From: Solen grandis
Lineage: Eukaryota > Mollusca > Bivalvia > Adapedonta > Solenidae
Direction of reading: 5' to 3'
Assembly (NCBI GenBank): GCA_021229015.1
Contig: CM037788.1
Coordinates: 48,476,033 to 48,540,032 of the forward strand
Length of the DNA: 64,000 nucleotides
Every line of letters starts with the position of its first letter. Positions within the stretch are counted from its first letter, which is position 1. The notes below the pieces were generated by a model. It searched no databases. It was not told the DNA's origin and saw only the letters and a list, made by a program, of their open reading frames with translations. The position numbers and the translations under genes are program-made. Of this stretch, positions 48,894-60,800 are shown piece after piece.

Positions 48894-49317
48894 CTTGTTT
48901 TTATTTCTTCCGATCATCTGCTTTAACGTAACATTAAATACTCGGTCTAAAGATAAAAAAGTTTAACTCTTATTTTTTATACATCGATTACGAAACAAGT
49001 TATCACAACTTATATTAATTAATCACTCTCGATGGCTCTGATGGCGGCGTACGTGGTCATTAATTATTGTGGGAGGAAAACGGAGAGTCTCTGTCTGGAC
49101 GGTCACATTCGTTCAGCAAATAGCTTCATGCTAATGTAATTTTGTTTCCAAGTCCGACCTTAAATAAAGCTTCTTGTATCTTGTCACCACTATACCCTCT
49201 TTCGTACATGACCAGGAATCGAACCCGGATTAACGCATTGGTGATCAGCGAGGCGCATTGGTGAGAAGCTTTTAAAAGCGAGATCATTGATTTATAATGT
49301 ATACATGAAACAGGCGA

Positions 49318-50440
49318 AGTCCCGGACGATTGGAGGAGGGCAAAAATATGTGCGATATATAAAAAGGGGACACATCAATTGTAGGAAACTACAGACCAGT
49401 AAGCCTAACATCTATAGTAAGCAAAATCATGGAAAAAATAGTATGAAGACCATATGAGCTCAAACCAGTTAGTTATAAACCAACAGTATGGATTTAGTAT
49501 GGATGGATCTAATGGAATAGGCAAGAGGACACTTTCTTGGATAAAGAACTACTTACAAAATAGATATCAACAAGTAACAGTAAATGGTAAATCATCTAAT
49601 TGAAGAAAAAAAAACAACAACAAAAAAAAAACTTCTGGAATCACTTAACTCGATATTAGGACCTCTACTCTTTTTGATGTTCATAAATGACTTACCGGAA
49701 TCAAATAGCTCACCAACATACCTATTCGCAGATGACACAAAAATATACAATATTATTAGCTCAGTAGAGGACAAAAATAACCTGCAAAAAGATCTAGACA
49801 TATTAACAGAATGGGACCATAAGAAGTAGCTACTTAGATTTCACCCGCAGAAATGCAAGCAGATGCACATAGGGAATCACGACATTATAACAAACTACAA
49901 ATACAAAATCATGGGGAATGAATTGGAGAAGGTTAACGAGGAAAAATATATAGGAGTTCTTGTTGATCAAGATTTGTCTTTCGAAAAGCACATAGGAGAG
50001 AAAGTTAAAAAGCAACATCTTTGTTCGCACTGATAAGAAGAATATTCCAATACCTAGATGCAAAATATTTCATTCCATTGTACAAAACCTGAGAACGGAC
50101 GCACTTAGACCTATGCTAGCTCAGTATGGGCACCATATATAAATAAAACACATAGAAAAATTAGAGGGAGTACAAAGAAGAGCAACAAGACAAATACCGG
50201 GGTTTTCAAAATTAAGTTACCCTGAAAGGTTAAAGGAACTTAAGATACCAACTTTAAGTTACCGAAGGATGCGTGGAGATATGATTGAAATATACATGAT
50301 TACTAGCGGAGGCAGGAAATTTCATTAATTCAAATTGTGGAACGATAACTCTCAAAGATCAGGAAAAAGGGGGAGTCAAGAAGCTTTATCCACAAAGGCC
50401 AAAGCTAGACACAGAGATGTAAATACCTAGAAAGTTATTA
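49318..50440 (+). mobile_element. Degenerate CR1/Jockey-like LINE, reverse transcriptase part
   Basis: Frame-shifted pieces follow the order of a non-LTR reverse transcriptase. GEVPDDWRRAKICAIYKKG is near 49318, then remnants of NYRPVSLTSIVSKIMEK and NQLVINQQYGF. SILGPLLFLMFINDLP with LFADDTKIY (catalytic FADD) is near 49650-49750. Then come NEEKYIGVLVDQDLSFEKHI, ASSVWAPYINK, VQRRATRQIPGF and PERLKELKIPTLSYRRMRGD near 50220-50290. Stops, frameshifts and an internal deletion before the ILGPLLF block make it non-functional. The 5' endonuclease region is missing. Confidence 0.9.
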
Positions 50441-51115
50441 TAAGGTTATTTTTTTTGGATGTAGCTTCGTGATCAGGTGTACATTTTTTTTTTGGACAAA
50501 TTACTTTTGTCTCCTTCTGATGATTAATTTATCTAGAGCTTTAAATTTCTCCTTTCCGCTAATTTTTTCGAAATCGGCATCCTCTGTCCCATTCGTTGAT
50601 GTAGAATGGTCGATTATTGACAGAATTAAGACAAGAATTTTCCTTACGATTTGGAGATTTCTGCTTGTTTGTCGTCTGAATTTCATTTCGCAGTTCCTTA
50701 GCAAACCACAGAAAGGTGCCTTTCAATGTCTTATCCGCATGTCAATGAATGAAATGTTTGATTAATGTTGAGATCTCCATTTCCATGTCATTAGCGTTTG
50801 CAGGCTTTCCTAAAAAATCCTCCAAATAGCCATCAGACTATCTGTAGGAGGATTTTTTTTATATTCATTTTAAATAAATATATAATCTTTTCAAGTGTAA
50901 CCAAATAAAATCCTACTGCCCCGAAGTGAAATCAAACGCTATCACGTCGCCACAAAAGGTAGCTCTGTGGCAAGATAGTACAACTACAAGTGCCATTTTA
51001 TACTTCTTCTACAATCCCCTCTTTTCGAGAATCGGTCATCCTGGAGTATGAATGACTGTGGGACTTCTAAGTGTTTCATCCCTTAGACAACTGTGAGTTA
51101 TTTACGTTGGGCACC

Positions 51116-51250
51116 AACTGTAACCAGGTGAGAAAAATAAGCAGACAGACTTTGGCTTGAACTCGGTACCCCTTGCTGACAGGGTGAGTGCTCTACCAAC
51201 TAAGCTCTAAGAACTGCTTACACAAATTTCTCAGCAATAATGGTTACTTA
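51116..51250 (-). mobile_element. tRNA-derived SINE, second family
   Basis: On the minus strand GAGCTTAGTTGGTAGAGCAC (A box) and GGGTACCGAGTTCAAGCC (B box) are correctly spaced. The flanks, GTAACCAGGTGAGAAAAATAAG at one side and a TTACTTACAG-type sequence at the other, recur at 52125-52290. Confidence 0.6.
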
Positions 51251-51264
51251 CAGGCAGGGTTAAA

Positions 51265-51890
51265 GTCAACCGCATAAAAGACACTTGTCAGGCCCCAGCT
51301 GGAGTACGGCTCCACAGTCTGGTCCCCTTATACAGGAACTCTTATTGACCAGCTAGAGTCCATCCAGAGAAGGGCTGCTAGATGGACCAAACATGACTTT
51401 GGCCGAACGTCAAGTGTCACTGACATGATGACTTCCCAACAGTGGAGGCGCCTTGACCTTCGGCGTATTGACCAACGTCTGGTTATGTTTCATAACATCT
51501 TGCATGACCGGGTGGCTATCCATTTTCCAAACTACATTATCCCTCTCACTAGATCATCCAGAACGTCCCATCCTAATGCATTCCAGCAAGTACAAACCAA
51601 AACTGACTATCACAAATATTCATTCTTCCCAAGAACTATTGTCCACTGGAATGTCCTACCACCCGATATCATCAACTTGTCTGGCCCTGAGTTCAGTCTG
51701 GCTGTTAGCCAGATTGAACATATGTCTCCCTAAACGGCTAAACTGCTTTTTAACCTGCTTTTAACAACATACTTATTTCTATTACTTTTTATTCTTTTAT
51801 CTTAGATCTTATACTAATACTCTTGTCAGTTGACGCGCGTCAAGTCTAAGTCCCCAGCAGGGGTTTGACTTCAAGGAAGATAGATAGATA
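51265..51890 (+). mobile_element. CR1-like LINE 3' end with GATA tail
   Basis: An open stretch encodes LVRPQLEYGSTVWSPYTG, IQRRAARWTKHDFGRTSSVT, WRRLDLRRIDQRLVMFHNIL and YSFFPRTIVHWNVLPPDI, the C-terminal end of CR1-type reverse transcriptase proteins, ending at a stop at 51731-51733. A ~150 bp 3' UTR follows, finishing in (GATA)n at about 51878-51890; CR1-type LINEs end in such short repeats instead of poly(A). It is 5'-truncated near 51265. Confidence 0.88.
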
Positions 51891-54800
51891 GGCAGTTATA
51901 TATGGTCCATTTTAATTTGTATGCTTTTTATCAGAATAAAAACAACAGCTCCTATCATTATTTTCTTAAAAGTCTGACATGTACAAAGCATCTGGCAATA
52001 TGTGCTGAGTAACAGAGTGTTGCTAAAATTTGTAGAAGAAGAAAACACAGTAATTCCTCTATTTATTCAAAATTAATCCCAGTAAAGATTTATCATTGTA
52101 TTTTTATTAAATTACATATATGTAACCAGGTTGTGCAGACAGACTGAGACTTGAATTGACTGACTCAGCTACAGGACTGCTTTCTCAAATCTCTCACCAG
52201 TATAGATCACTTACAGAATTACCCTCCCCATGGACACGAATGACCCAGGTGTCCCCAGTAAATAATGATTGAAGTAGGTGAATTAAACTGAAACTTGAAA
52301 CTTATGTTATAAAGCTTTGCAAATATAATCATTTAAAATAGATATGTTTGTTGCTAAGTAATTAATAATACATTACTAACATGTAAGGAATCAGATTGTT
52401 TTTATGACTGCTAATATTTAGCTATGCTATGTTGAGCTAGCAATTCTTGAAGTGGCAGGGCTTTTTCCCTTCTTTTTCATTGGCTGTCCATATGCAATTG
52501 CCTCTCTGAAAGACTCATGTAATTTTTCACAAACTGCTATGTAACCCAGGTTGTTTTTTTTCTCTAAACTTGTAAAAATGATTCTTTTAATTATGATAGT
52601 AAGGCTCCTTTCCCATCCTCTGATAAAAACGTCTGAAAGGTAAAAATGTCTACTGGCAGGTACACATAATGCACTATAAATGTGTCCATTATATTTCCTT
52701 GTTCTAGATGCACACACCCTTTCCATGCTTTGCTCACCTTTAATCCTGTGCTTTTACTGTAAAAAAAACTTTAAATGTTATTTTTTTTGTATTGAAAGAT
52801 ACTTACTAGACCTTTAAATGTACCAGTAAATCCTCAGATAAGATGTCATCATATTTTTTTTATGTTAATCATAAAGTCAGTACCATAAAAATAGACAAAA
52901 TGAGACCTGCACATAAAATGTTCATCCCTAAACCATCTAATTTTTTTCAGAGGAATAAGCTGCATGTCTTCATTTTCATGTGTTTGAGACTGTCTACCCA
53001 AGTGATGTAGATAAAGCTTATGTGTGACCTTGTCAGGCACACCCATCCAATGTCATTCCTGGTGAGTACCAACACAACCATACCGTATGTTAAAACACAT
53101 TGCATTGACATCTTGTGAATTAAAAAATAACGGAACAGTGTATACATTCTTTTCTGTTGTTAACTAAACCTAAAAAAAAAAAAAAGTGTCACTGTGTATT
53201 GCTAATGAGCATGAAACCTTAATTGAATCTGAGTTTCTATGTCACGAATTCTCAGGTTACAAGTTGAAAATTAATAATGCTTTTGATGGATTTTAACTTG
53301 GAATGCATTGCATATCTAGAATGTCTTGACTGTAATGTGTCCCTGGTTTCCATTCTTGTCAATTGTTAATATTTTATCCTGAAAGTATCATGATTTTCCA
53401 TTAAGTCCTTTAACCTTTTTACCTCATGAATATTCATATACAGATATATAAATATGACATGATGAATACTGATTTACTGAACTTAACCCTTTCCCTCATA
53501 TAGACTCATTTTGACGCAATCAATAGGTACCACATAAAGCCTGATCTGCAGAAAGCCACAGTTAAAGCTTACCAAATTTAATTATTAAGTCCTCATTTCC
53601 AGACCACTGAGGAGCAGCGAACAGCATAAAACCTGATCAGCCTGCGAGTTACTCACAGGCTGATCTGGTTTTATGCTGTTCGCATAGGTCTTTTCATGGT
53701 GTCCTCTATGAGGGAAAGGGCTAAAATAGTATATGAAACTAGTTTTTTCTTTGTTGAGCAGACTGTGTAGAATCTGATCTAGACTATTGTATGAGCAAAC
53801 AAATGTGACCCTGATTTGCCAATTCGGCTAAAAGCTTCTATATAACTATGAGGTAATGGGTCATCGTGTCCTTTACATCAGAAAGGAACAGCTTACTGTA
53901 CTCATTTGCATTTTATGCAGAAAGATCTAGAGGCATTTGGAGATGTCAGTAGTTTTGTGATATCCTGGTGAAACAGTAGCCTCTTTAGCAATTACACATT
54001 GTTATTTCTATTAGATGACTTTCAATTATTTTTGTATCCTCACATTAAAAAAACAACAACAAAAAAAACAAAACATAACATTAAAAAAAACAGCAACAAA
54101 ACAAAACAAAACATAAAAATATGTTTATAGAACAGGTATATACCATCTATCTTATTTTCATGAATTTCAGTACTACTAGTATACAATAATTTTGTGGATA
54201 TTCTATCAATGTTACTTTTTCCAAGACAAATTGTTACATTCCCCAGTTCAATACATGTAGTTGTATGTTGTGTGCATGATTTTACTCTGAAGGATGTTTT
54301 ATATCCTTGCAATGAAGGTGATGGAGTATAAAAGGATCAGCTTTCCTGTCTGTTGACAAAATCTTGTAATGTGTTTTTTAATCCTTGATTTTTTTTCTAT
54401 ACATTTCTTAAATCTTAATGGCTTTGCAGTCAACTGAGTAAGATGTGTAAATGTACATTAAGATGTTGGTTTGCTTCTCCGTACATCTGCCTGTCATTTC
54501 AGTTTTTCTTAATCTTAAAAACAGTGAGAAATCGTGAGCCTTGGCGGGAGTATTGAGTGACAGCTTTACTTCCTGACTTTCATTCTGTAGAAGTTTGTGT
54601 ATCAACACATTTACATATGACTGCACTTTTACTGATTTTTTAATTCACTTGTAATACAAACATGATGCTTTCTTTATTAAACGAGGTGAAGCACAATCAC
54701 TTACCTTATTGTCATTATTTAACTACAGATTGGTCAAGATCACAGTGAGGTGAATACAACTTTAATGGTTCGGGGTTAAAAAGTTGTAACTTCCATAATG

Positions 54801-57800
54801 GTTACAGCATTTTTGCACTGAGCCACTTCAGCATTTTGCCTACTTATTTATGTTCATGTTCTTTTTTCTACTGTTTCAGTTATTTGTTTAATTAAATATT
54901 TATGATTATCCTTAGGTCAGATATGTACCATAGATAATGATTTACTGATATTAGCAATGTCTTTTAACAATTGCTTGAATTTGTATGTGTCATTAGACAT
55001 TAATTTTATGAAAAATTTTAACCATACCCTTTTTTAGAATAGTAAGTCTTGCACACTTTTGTCTGAGAAACGAACTAGAATTAATAAAGCTGACCAATTA
55101 CCAAGTTAATAAATTACTTTCATTATGTCTTACAAAAAGGGAGAAATTCTTTTAATTCCTTTGTATTCTTTAATTTTTTGATATAATAAGATAAATAATA
55201 CTTTCTCCAATTAGAAAAATATTAGAAAAAGCTCACATATTTACCACTTGTATGTATTCATCTTCTATTCTAAGACCTGTTTGTAGCAAGCTCAAACATT
55301 TAAGGTATAACAAAGTCTACATAGCTTTAACCTTTATACATGTATCTATGATTTGCTAAAATCTCTTCAAAATGCAACTTACTTTCCAGTTTGATTTCTT
55401 TTATTGATTTATTTTCAACTGCTGGTTGTTTTCATGAGTCTAGGTTAAGGAAGCACATGTATGTCTTTTTCCTAAGGATTATTCCCAATCTCTATTGAAT
55501 TTAGTTGTTTACTAACTTTATATTATTTTATCACAAAGTTGTTTAAATAGACGCTTTTTCCATTTTTTCATTATCTTGCATAAATGTATTTACTTATTAA
55601 ATAATTCTGTGAATTAAACACATTTTTTTTGAAGATGTAATGGCCGACAAGAATTTTGCTACATATATGTAGAATAAATAATAATATGATCAGAGAAAAC
55701 ACATAATAAACTCACCTCTTTTCCTATTTCAATTTCTGACTGAAACTAGATATATCCTGCTAAGAGTACATGCATCTGTCTAGTAGCAAAATAAAACTTA
55801 CGAAGCTGTGTAGGTCTGTGTATGTCCTGTAATGTGCTTATTTTTTTATGTATATAAATTTCCTGTTCTTGCTGAAATGATATTGACATATGTGTAATTT
55901 CATCTCCATGTACAACTTAACAGTACAACGCCCTCGCATCAGCCTGAGTTACGGCCAAATATTTTCCTGTAAGAGTATGCAAGGCCATAAGTTTCCTCTA
56001 TCACGACTGCCAACACATGATGAATGTGTTGATATTGCAGTGTTCTGAAAGGCTAGATCTAAAAATTCAGCACAGTTAGAGGAAATTTGGATATATTGAA
56101 ACTGATTGTGATGATATTGACTCTTTGTTATGTGTCTCTCACAATGATTATTCATAGACGCTTTAAGGTTTAGACATGTTCAGGAAAAAGTCAAAAGTAA
56201 GCTTTTGTATTGAAAGATACTTATGTGATGACGCTTTAATATTTGGTTGATATGGTGAAGTATATCTTCATCATCTATAGGCATGAATTATTTCACTTCG
56301 ATATATTTACTTCCTGCTTAGAATTGGCTTGCATTTCTGTCAATTTATAAGTTTTATTTTTATATGATTTCAAAATGGATTGTAGGCTTGTTTTTGTGTA
56401 ATGCAAGGTATTGTCTTTTATACATCGCTACCAAGGGTGCCATTGTCTGTTAGAAGTGTACAGGACTGAGGGTCCTAGAGTCTTGGGTTTAAACCCTGTT
56501 TTAATCATTTTTTTCCAGGGATGGGTTAGCAATAATTTTTATGTGCAAAGTACTGGTCCAACCCAGGAACAGTTGAGAATGGTTAGTATAATTTGTATGA
56601 ACTTGTTTCCTTATCAACATAAGAAAGTATATCTAGTATTTTGACCTCAGGCCTAAAGCTTGCTTGATGTTTGAACTTTTTTTTATCTATCCCTATCACT
56701 CAACATTATTTCCCACGAAACCTGGTGTTTTCAGTGGGAACATAATCAGATCATGATAAGAAAGGAATAGGAGGAATTCCTGGGGAGAATCAAAACTGTT
56801 ACAATTTGTGTAGTTATCATCAGAATGTACTTGTATAATTATACATGTGAAATAGGTGAAAATCTTATTTTGATGGGGATTTAGCAAGGTTTTCCTCTTC
56901 ATTTGTCTTTGTTTTGTTATATGCTGAATTTGTTATATGCTGCATTATACTACATGTATAACTATAGTGGAGATGAGTTTTTATCAATATATATGCATGA
57001 GGTTGTCATGGAGAATTATTTGGCTTCGTTCATTTTTTTCTCATTTGATCTTTTTACATATTTACACTAAGAAGTTTGGGATGGGGTAATATGGAAGAAA
57101 TGTGCTGTTTCATATTGAACCCTTTGTTAACATGTCCTGTCTCAGAAATGACTTTTGAATCAAGGCGCTGTAGTGATTGTTTGAATCACTTCCTTTGATA
57201 AATATGTCGGTAATGGAAATGATCTTTATATTATCCCTCCACTTCTTGGAAGTGTGGTCTGTAAAGGATGAACACTAGTTGTGTCACGTCAAGTCATGTC
57301 CCATTCTACTCTCATATTACATGTAGACAGGGTTAGATGTGGGGGTATTTATCACCATTCCACTGCAGTTAAAATCTTGATATATTTACAAACTGTATTT
57401 TGTAAGTACCATGCAGGACATGTTATTTGTATGTAATTAGGTTACTGTAGCTCTTGATCACAGAACATTATACATTACTGATGTGACAGTTACTTTCAAG
57501 CTACTGTACAATTTTAGTCTTGATTTAAATCAAGTTATATTTTCAGTCTAAAGAAAATAAAGAAGAGAAATCACAGCAAAGTATGGGATGGTGAAATACG
57601 ATTTTGAGTTATTTGCGAGCTTTTGCTAAACTATCAAAGTATGATTTTTATATAGCCAGGCTCGAATTCCACCAACCCTACCTAGCACTTAGTAATACTT
57701 GAAAATTTAAGTTCTGGATAAAACAATGGATAAAGTCATCCCTGAAAATTTTATGCATGTTGTGTTTTTGTTGGGTGTGCATTACTCTAAGCTGATGGTG

Positions 57801-57818
57801 GTGGGTGTTGTTTTCCAG
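51891..57818. other. Region upstream of the STRAD exons, mostly without recognised features
   Basis: AT-rich, lower in repeats than the left half. A 99-codon minus-strand open frame at 52427-52726 has no family signature. It probably holds the 5' exons or first intron of STRAD, but no exon could be supported. A decayed copy of the 51116-51250 SINE lies at 52125-52290. Confidence 0.4.
53483..53724. mobile_element. Palindromic MITE, TTAACCCTTTCCCTCATA ends
   Basis: TTAACCCTTTCCCTCATATAG at the left and CTATGAGGGAAAGGGCTAA at the right are inverted ends. Inside, 53617-53683 is a long stem (GCGAACAGCATAAAACC...GGTTTTATGCTGTTCGC, with GATCAGCCTGCGAG opposite CTCACAGGCTGATC). Non-coding. Confidence 0.75.
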
Positions 57819-57899
57819 AACTGTAGCAGGTCGAGTGAGAAAGTTTGCAGTCCCTCAGACTCCCCGCCCTATGACAAGGAGAAATACATCCGACGAGAG
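57819..57899 (+). CDS. STRADA: STRAD, N-terminal linker exon
   Basis: Acceptor TTTTCCAG, donor GTAGGC. Encodes [20 protein letters not shown] and EKYIRRE, a hydrophilic Ser/Pro-rich stretch before the kinase-like domain. Low conservation is expected here, so assignment rests on frame and position. Confidence 0.65.
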
Positions 57900-60800
57900 G
57901 TAGGCTTGACTCTCATATACCATACACATGAGCATTGTTTGAAAGGATATTGTATTGTAAAATCATTTATCTTTTGCTGACATTAAATTTAATTGTGTAC
58001 ATACTTAGGGGAATTTTGATGGTACATTTCAAGGGCTGACCTAGGGAATTTTGATGGTACATTTCAGGCTGACCTAGGGAATTTTGAGGTACATTTCAAG
58101 GGCTGACCTAGGGAATTCAAGGGCTGACCTAGGGAATTTTGATGGTACATTTCAAGGGCTGACCTAGGGAATTTTGATGGTACATTTCGAGGGCTGACCT
58201 AGGGAATTTTGATGGTACATTTCGAGGGCTGACCTAGGGAATTTTGATGGTACATTTCAAGGGCTGACCTAGGGAATTTTGATGGTACATTTCAAGGGCT
58301 GACCTAGGGAGTTTTGATGGTACATTTCAAGGGCTGACCTAGGGAATTTTGATGGTACATTTCGAGGGCTGACCCAAAACTGATCTGTCCCTGTCTGTTT
58401 CTGTATACAGTAAAACCTCGATAATGAGACCACTATTGGGTCCATCTGAAAGTGGTCTTATTATTGAGTTGGTCTCATTATTGAGTTTGGTCTTTTCATA
58501 AATATTTCATTTCAATGTTGCTCAATTTCAATACTTGTTTTAATTTGATAGATGAAAATAATATCTCTTGAATCAACTTAATGTTTTTAAAAAGTTTTGT
58601 TATGAAATATAATTCTGATTATTTTTATAAAACTTTTTTTCACATTTAAAATTAAAATCTATGGTCATATCAAGCCGGTTAAAAGTCTACCCATTTTAAA
58701 TTTCTCTAATCTTCCTATAATTATAAAAGTGATTGCTTATTCAATTGTTGTAGTAATAAGCTTTTTTAATTATCCTGTTGCCTCCGACTTTTCTCCCGTG
58801 CTGTTTTGATTCAAGACAATTTCTTTTGAATTTAAAGATCTTAAGGTTTGAGTTCAGTTTTAAATCAAAGACTTTGGAAAGAAGTTATGATAGTGATTGA
58901 CTAATATGACGGGATATCTAATTCTATTTTAGTAAAGTTTTCGTGGGAAGTCTTCGTGCCAATCAACGACTGTCAAAACTTTAGTCAGTCTAAACGCGTC
59001 ACGGTGATTGTTACTGCTAATCAGGGGCAGCTCATCTGGACATATAACAAATACTCGTTAGCTTGACAGGAAATACATCCGTAGATCCCAAGATTGCTCT
59101 CTGTTACGTAATATTACCCATCTCAACCATTGTTTTCACTCTCCATCAAATCTTATCTACCGTGTTATCAAAACATTCGAATTACGGCACGTGCGACCTT
59201 CACCTGTACCGGAAACCAGGTGTCATAAAATGACAACTTGAATCAACTTTTTCACAGGACCATCGTTCGCATTATTGAAGTCAAAAGAAGACTAATTTTA
59301 CGATTTGGTTCGATTTTAGTGGTCTTTTTACACAATTTTGAGTTGCCCGCTTTAATGAGGTGAGCGACCATTGAAATATATAGAGAAAAATTCGGGTCCG
59401 ACAAAATGTGCCCGTAATATTGAGTTGGTCGTGATAATGAGTTGGTCGCAGAGTGAGGTTTTACTATTCACTTAAAATAGTTTTGTGGTCAGCCCTTGAT
59501 TTATTCTTGAATTTGTTTCTTAAAAATGTGAACTTTAGTAAATAAAAGTGTTTAGTGGGGATTAATATTTGTGGATAAAGCCTATGCAAAATCAGTGAAA
59601 ATAAATGCTCCTTGAAAAACTAGATTCAGAAATATAGATTTGTTTGTTTTTACTTTTTGTACCTCTGCATGAAGTGTGATTAAGTGATACATCAAAGATA
59701 ATGCTTCCTGAAATAATTATTTCTCTAAACAGTGGTATTATGTTGCAAGGTTACCTTTACTTATTAAAAACATTATATTGTATTAAATCAAAATCATTTT
59801 GGACATACAATGGCTGGGAAAGGAGATTTGTATTTGAATAGGAGATGCCACATTGAAATTTTCAAAGAAGTCATAATGATGCTTTTAACCCTTTAAATGC
59901 TGTGGGCATTTGTGACTTCCTTTGTGACCAGTGCAGACCAAGATCAGCCTGCACATCTGTGCAGTCTGATCATGATCTGCACTGTTCACTATTCAGTTAA
60001 TAGATTTTTAGCAAGCACCCCATAAACAACTAATGGTACAGTCCATAAAGAAGAAAGGACAAGTCCATTTAAAAAATTAGCATAGAAAGGGTTCAGACAA
60101 TAGTTGTCAGTTTGTTGGATGTGTGTTATGATTGCAGGACAGCAATGGTCTCAAGGATATAGGAAGTGCCCACTCCTCTCGCGGAGATTTCCCCAACATT
60201 ATGATCGAATATGGCAATGAACCCCTGCAGTATGATGTCTACACAATCATAGGTAATAACCAGGGGATTTGATGGTTGGTTTGAGGGTCGGGTTGGATGG
60301 TCAGGAAATCAAATCACCTGACTATCATTAGAGAGTTATACTAGTAAATTACAAGTATCTGCCAAGCACTCCATGTAAGGTCTGTACAGGAAGCTAGGTG
60401 TTTCAAAACATTGGTAAATTCCAAACAGAACAAAGCCAGATCTGGTTTTATTTCATTTAACTGAGATAATATTGAAGGCATGCTACAAGCTTGAGATGTA
60501 TTTAATACAGGATGATTTCTTAACTCAGATTCCTATATAACTCTGCTTCTGCTTGCATTGTATACCATGTCAATAAACAAAGGCCATGCCCAGAATTTTG
60601 CAGTATTATCAACTTTTTAATGCTTGACTACATGTATAGTGGTTCTTCAAGCCTTTGATTTAATGGTTGAGACCATTATTCCAGATACGTAAGTGGGATA
60701 CCTATGTTCCTTATTTTAACACTGTATTCTTGTTAGAACCTGAACTACAGATAAATCAAGGGCTGATTGCGAAACCTTTCAATCTTCTTCTAGTTTCATA

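Noticed and set aside
49205..49260. tRNA-like segment with GGGTTCGATTCCTGG on the minus strand
   Set aside because: B box only; no convincing A box or stems. Probably a SINE scrap.
50469..50765. Overlapping open frames on both strands after the LINE remnant
   Set aside because: No family signature on either strand; probably chance in low-stop AT-rich sequence.
52427..52726. 99-codon minus-strand open frame
   Set aside because: Composition is not absurd, but there is no recognisable family, splice partner or start context; kept only as a note.
57726..57980. 84-codon open frame starting MDKVIPENF over the first STRAD exon
   Set aside because: It reads through the acceptor at 57818 and the donor at 57900; the true exon is 57819-57899 in this frame, so the ATG is intronic.
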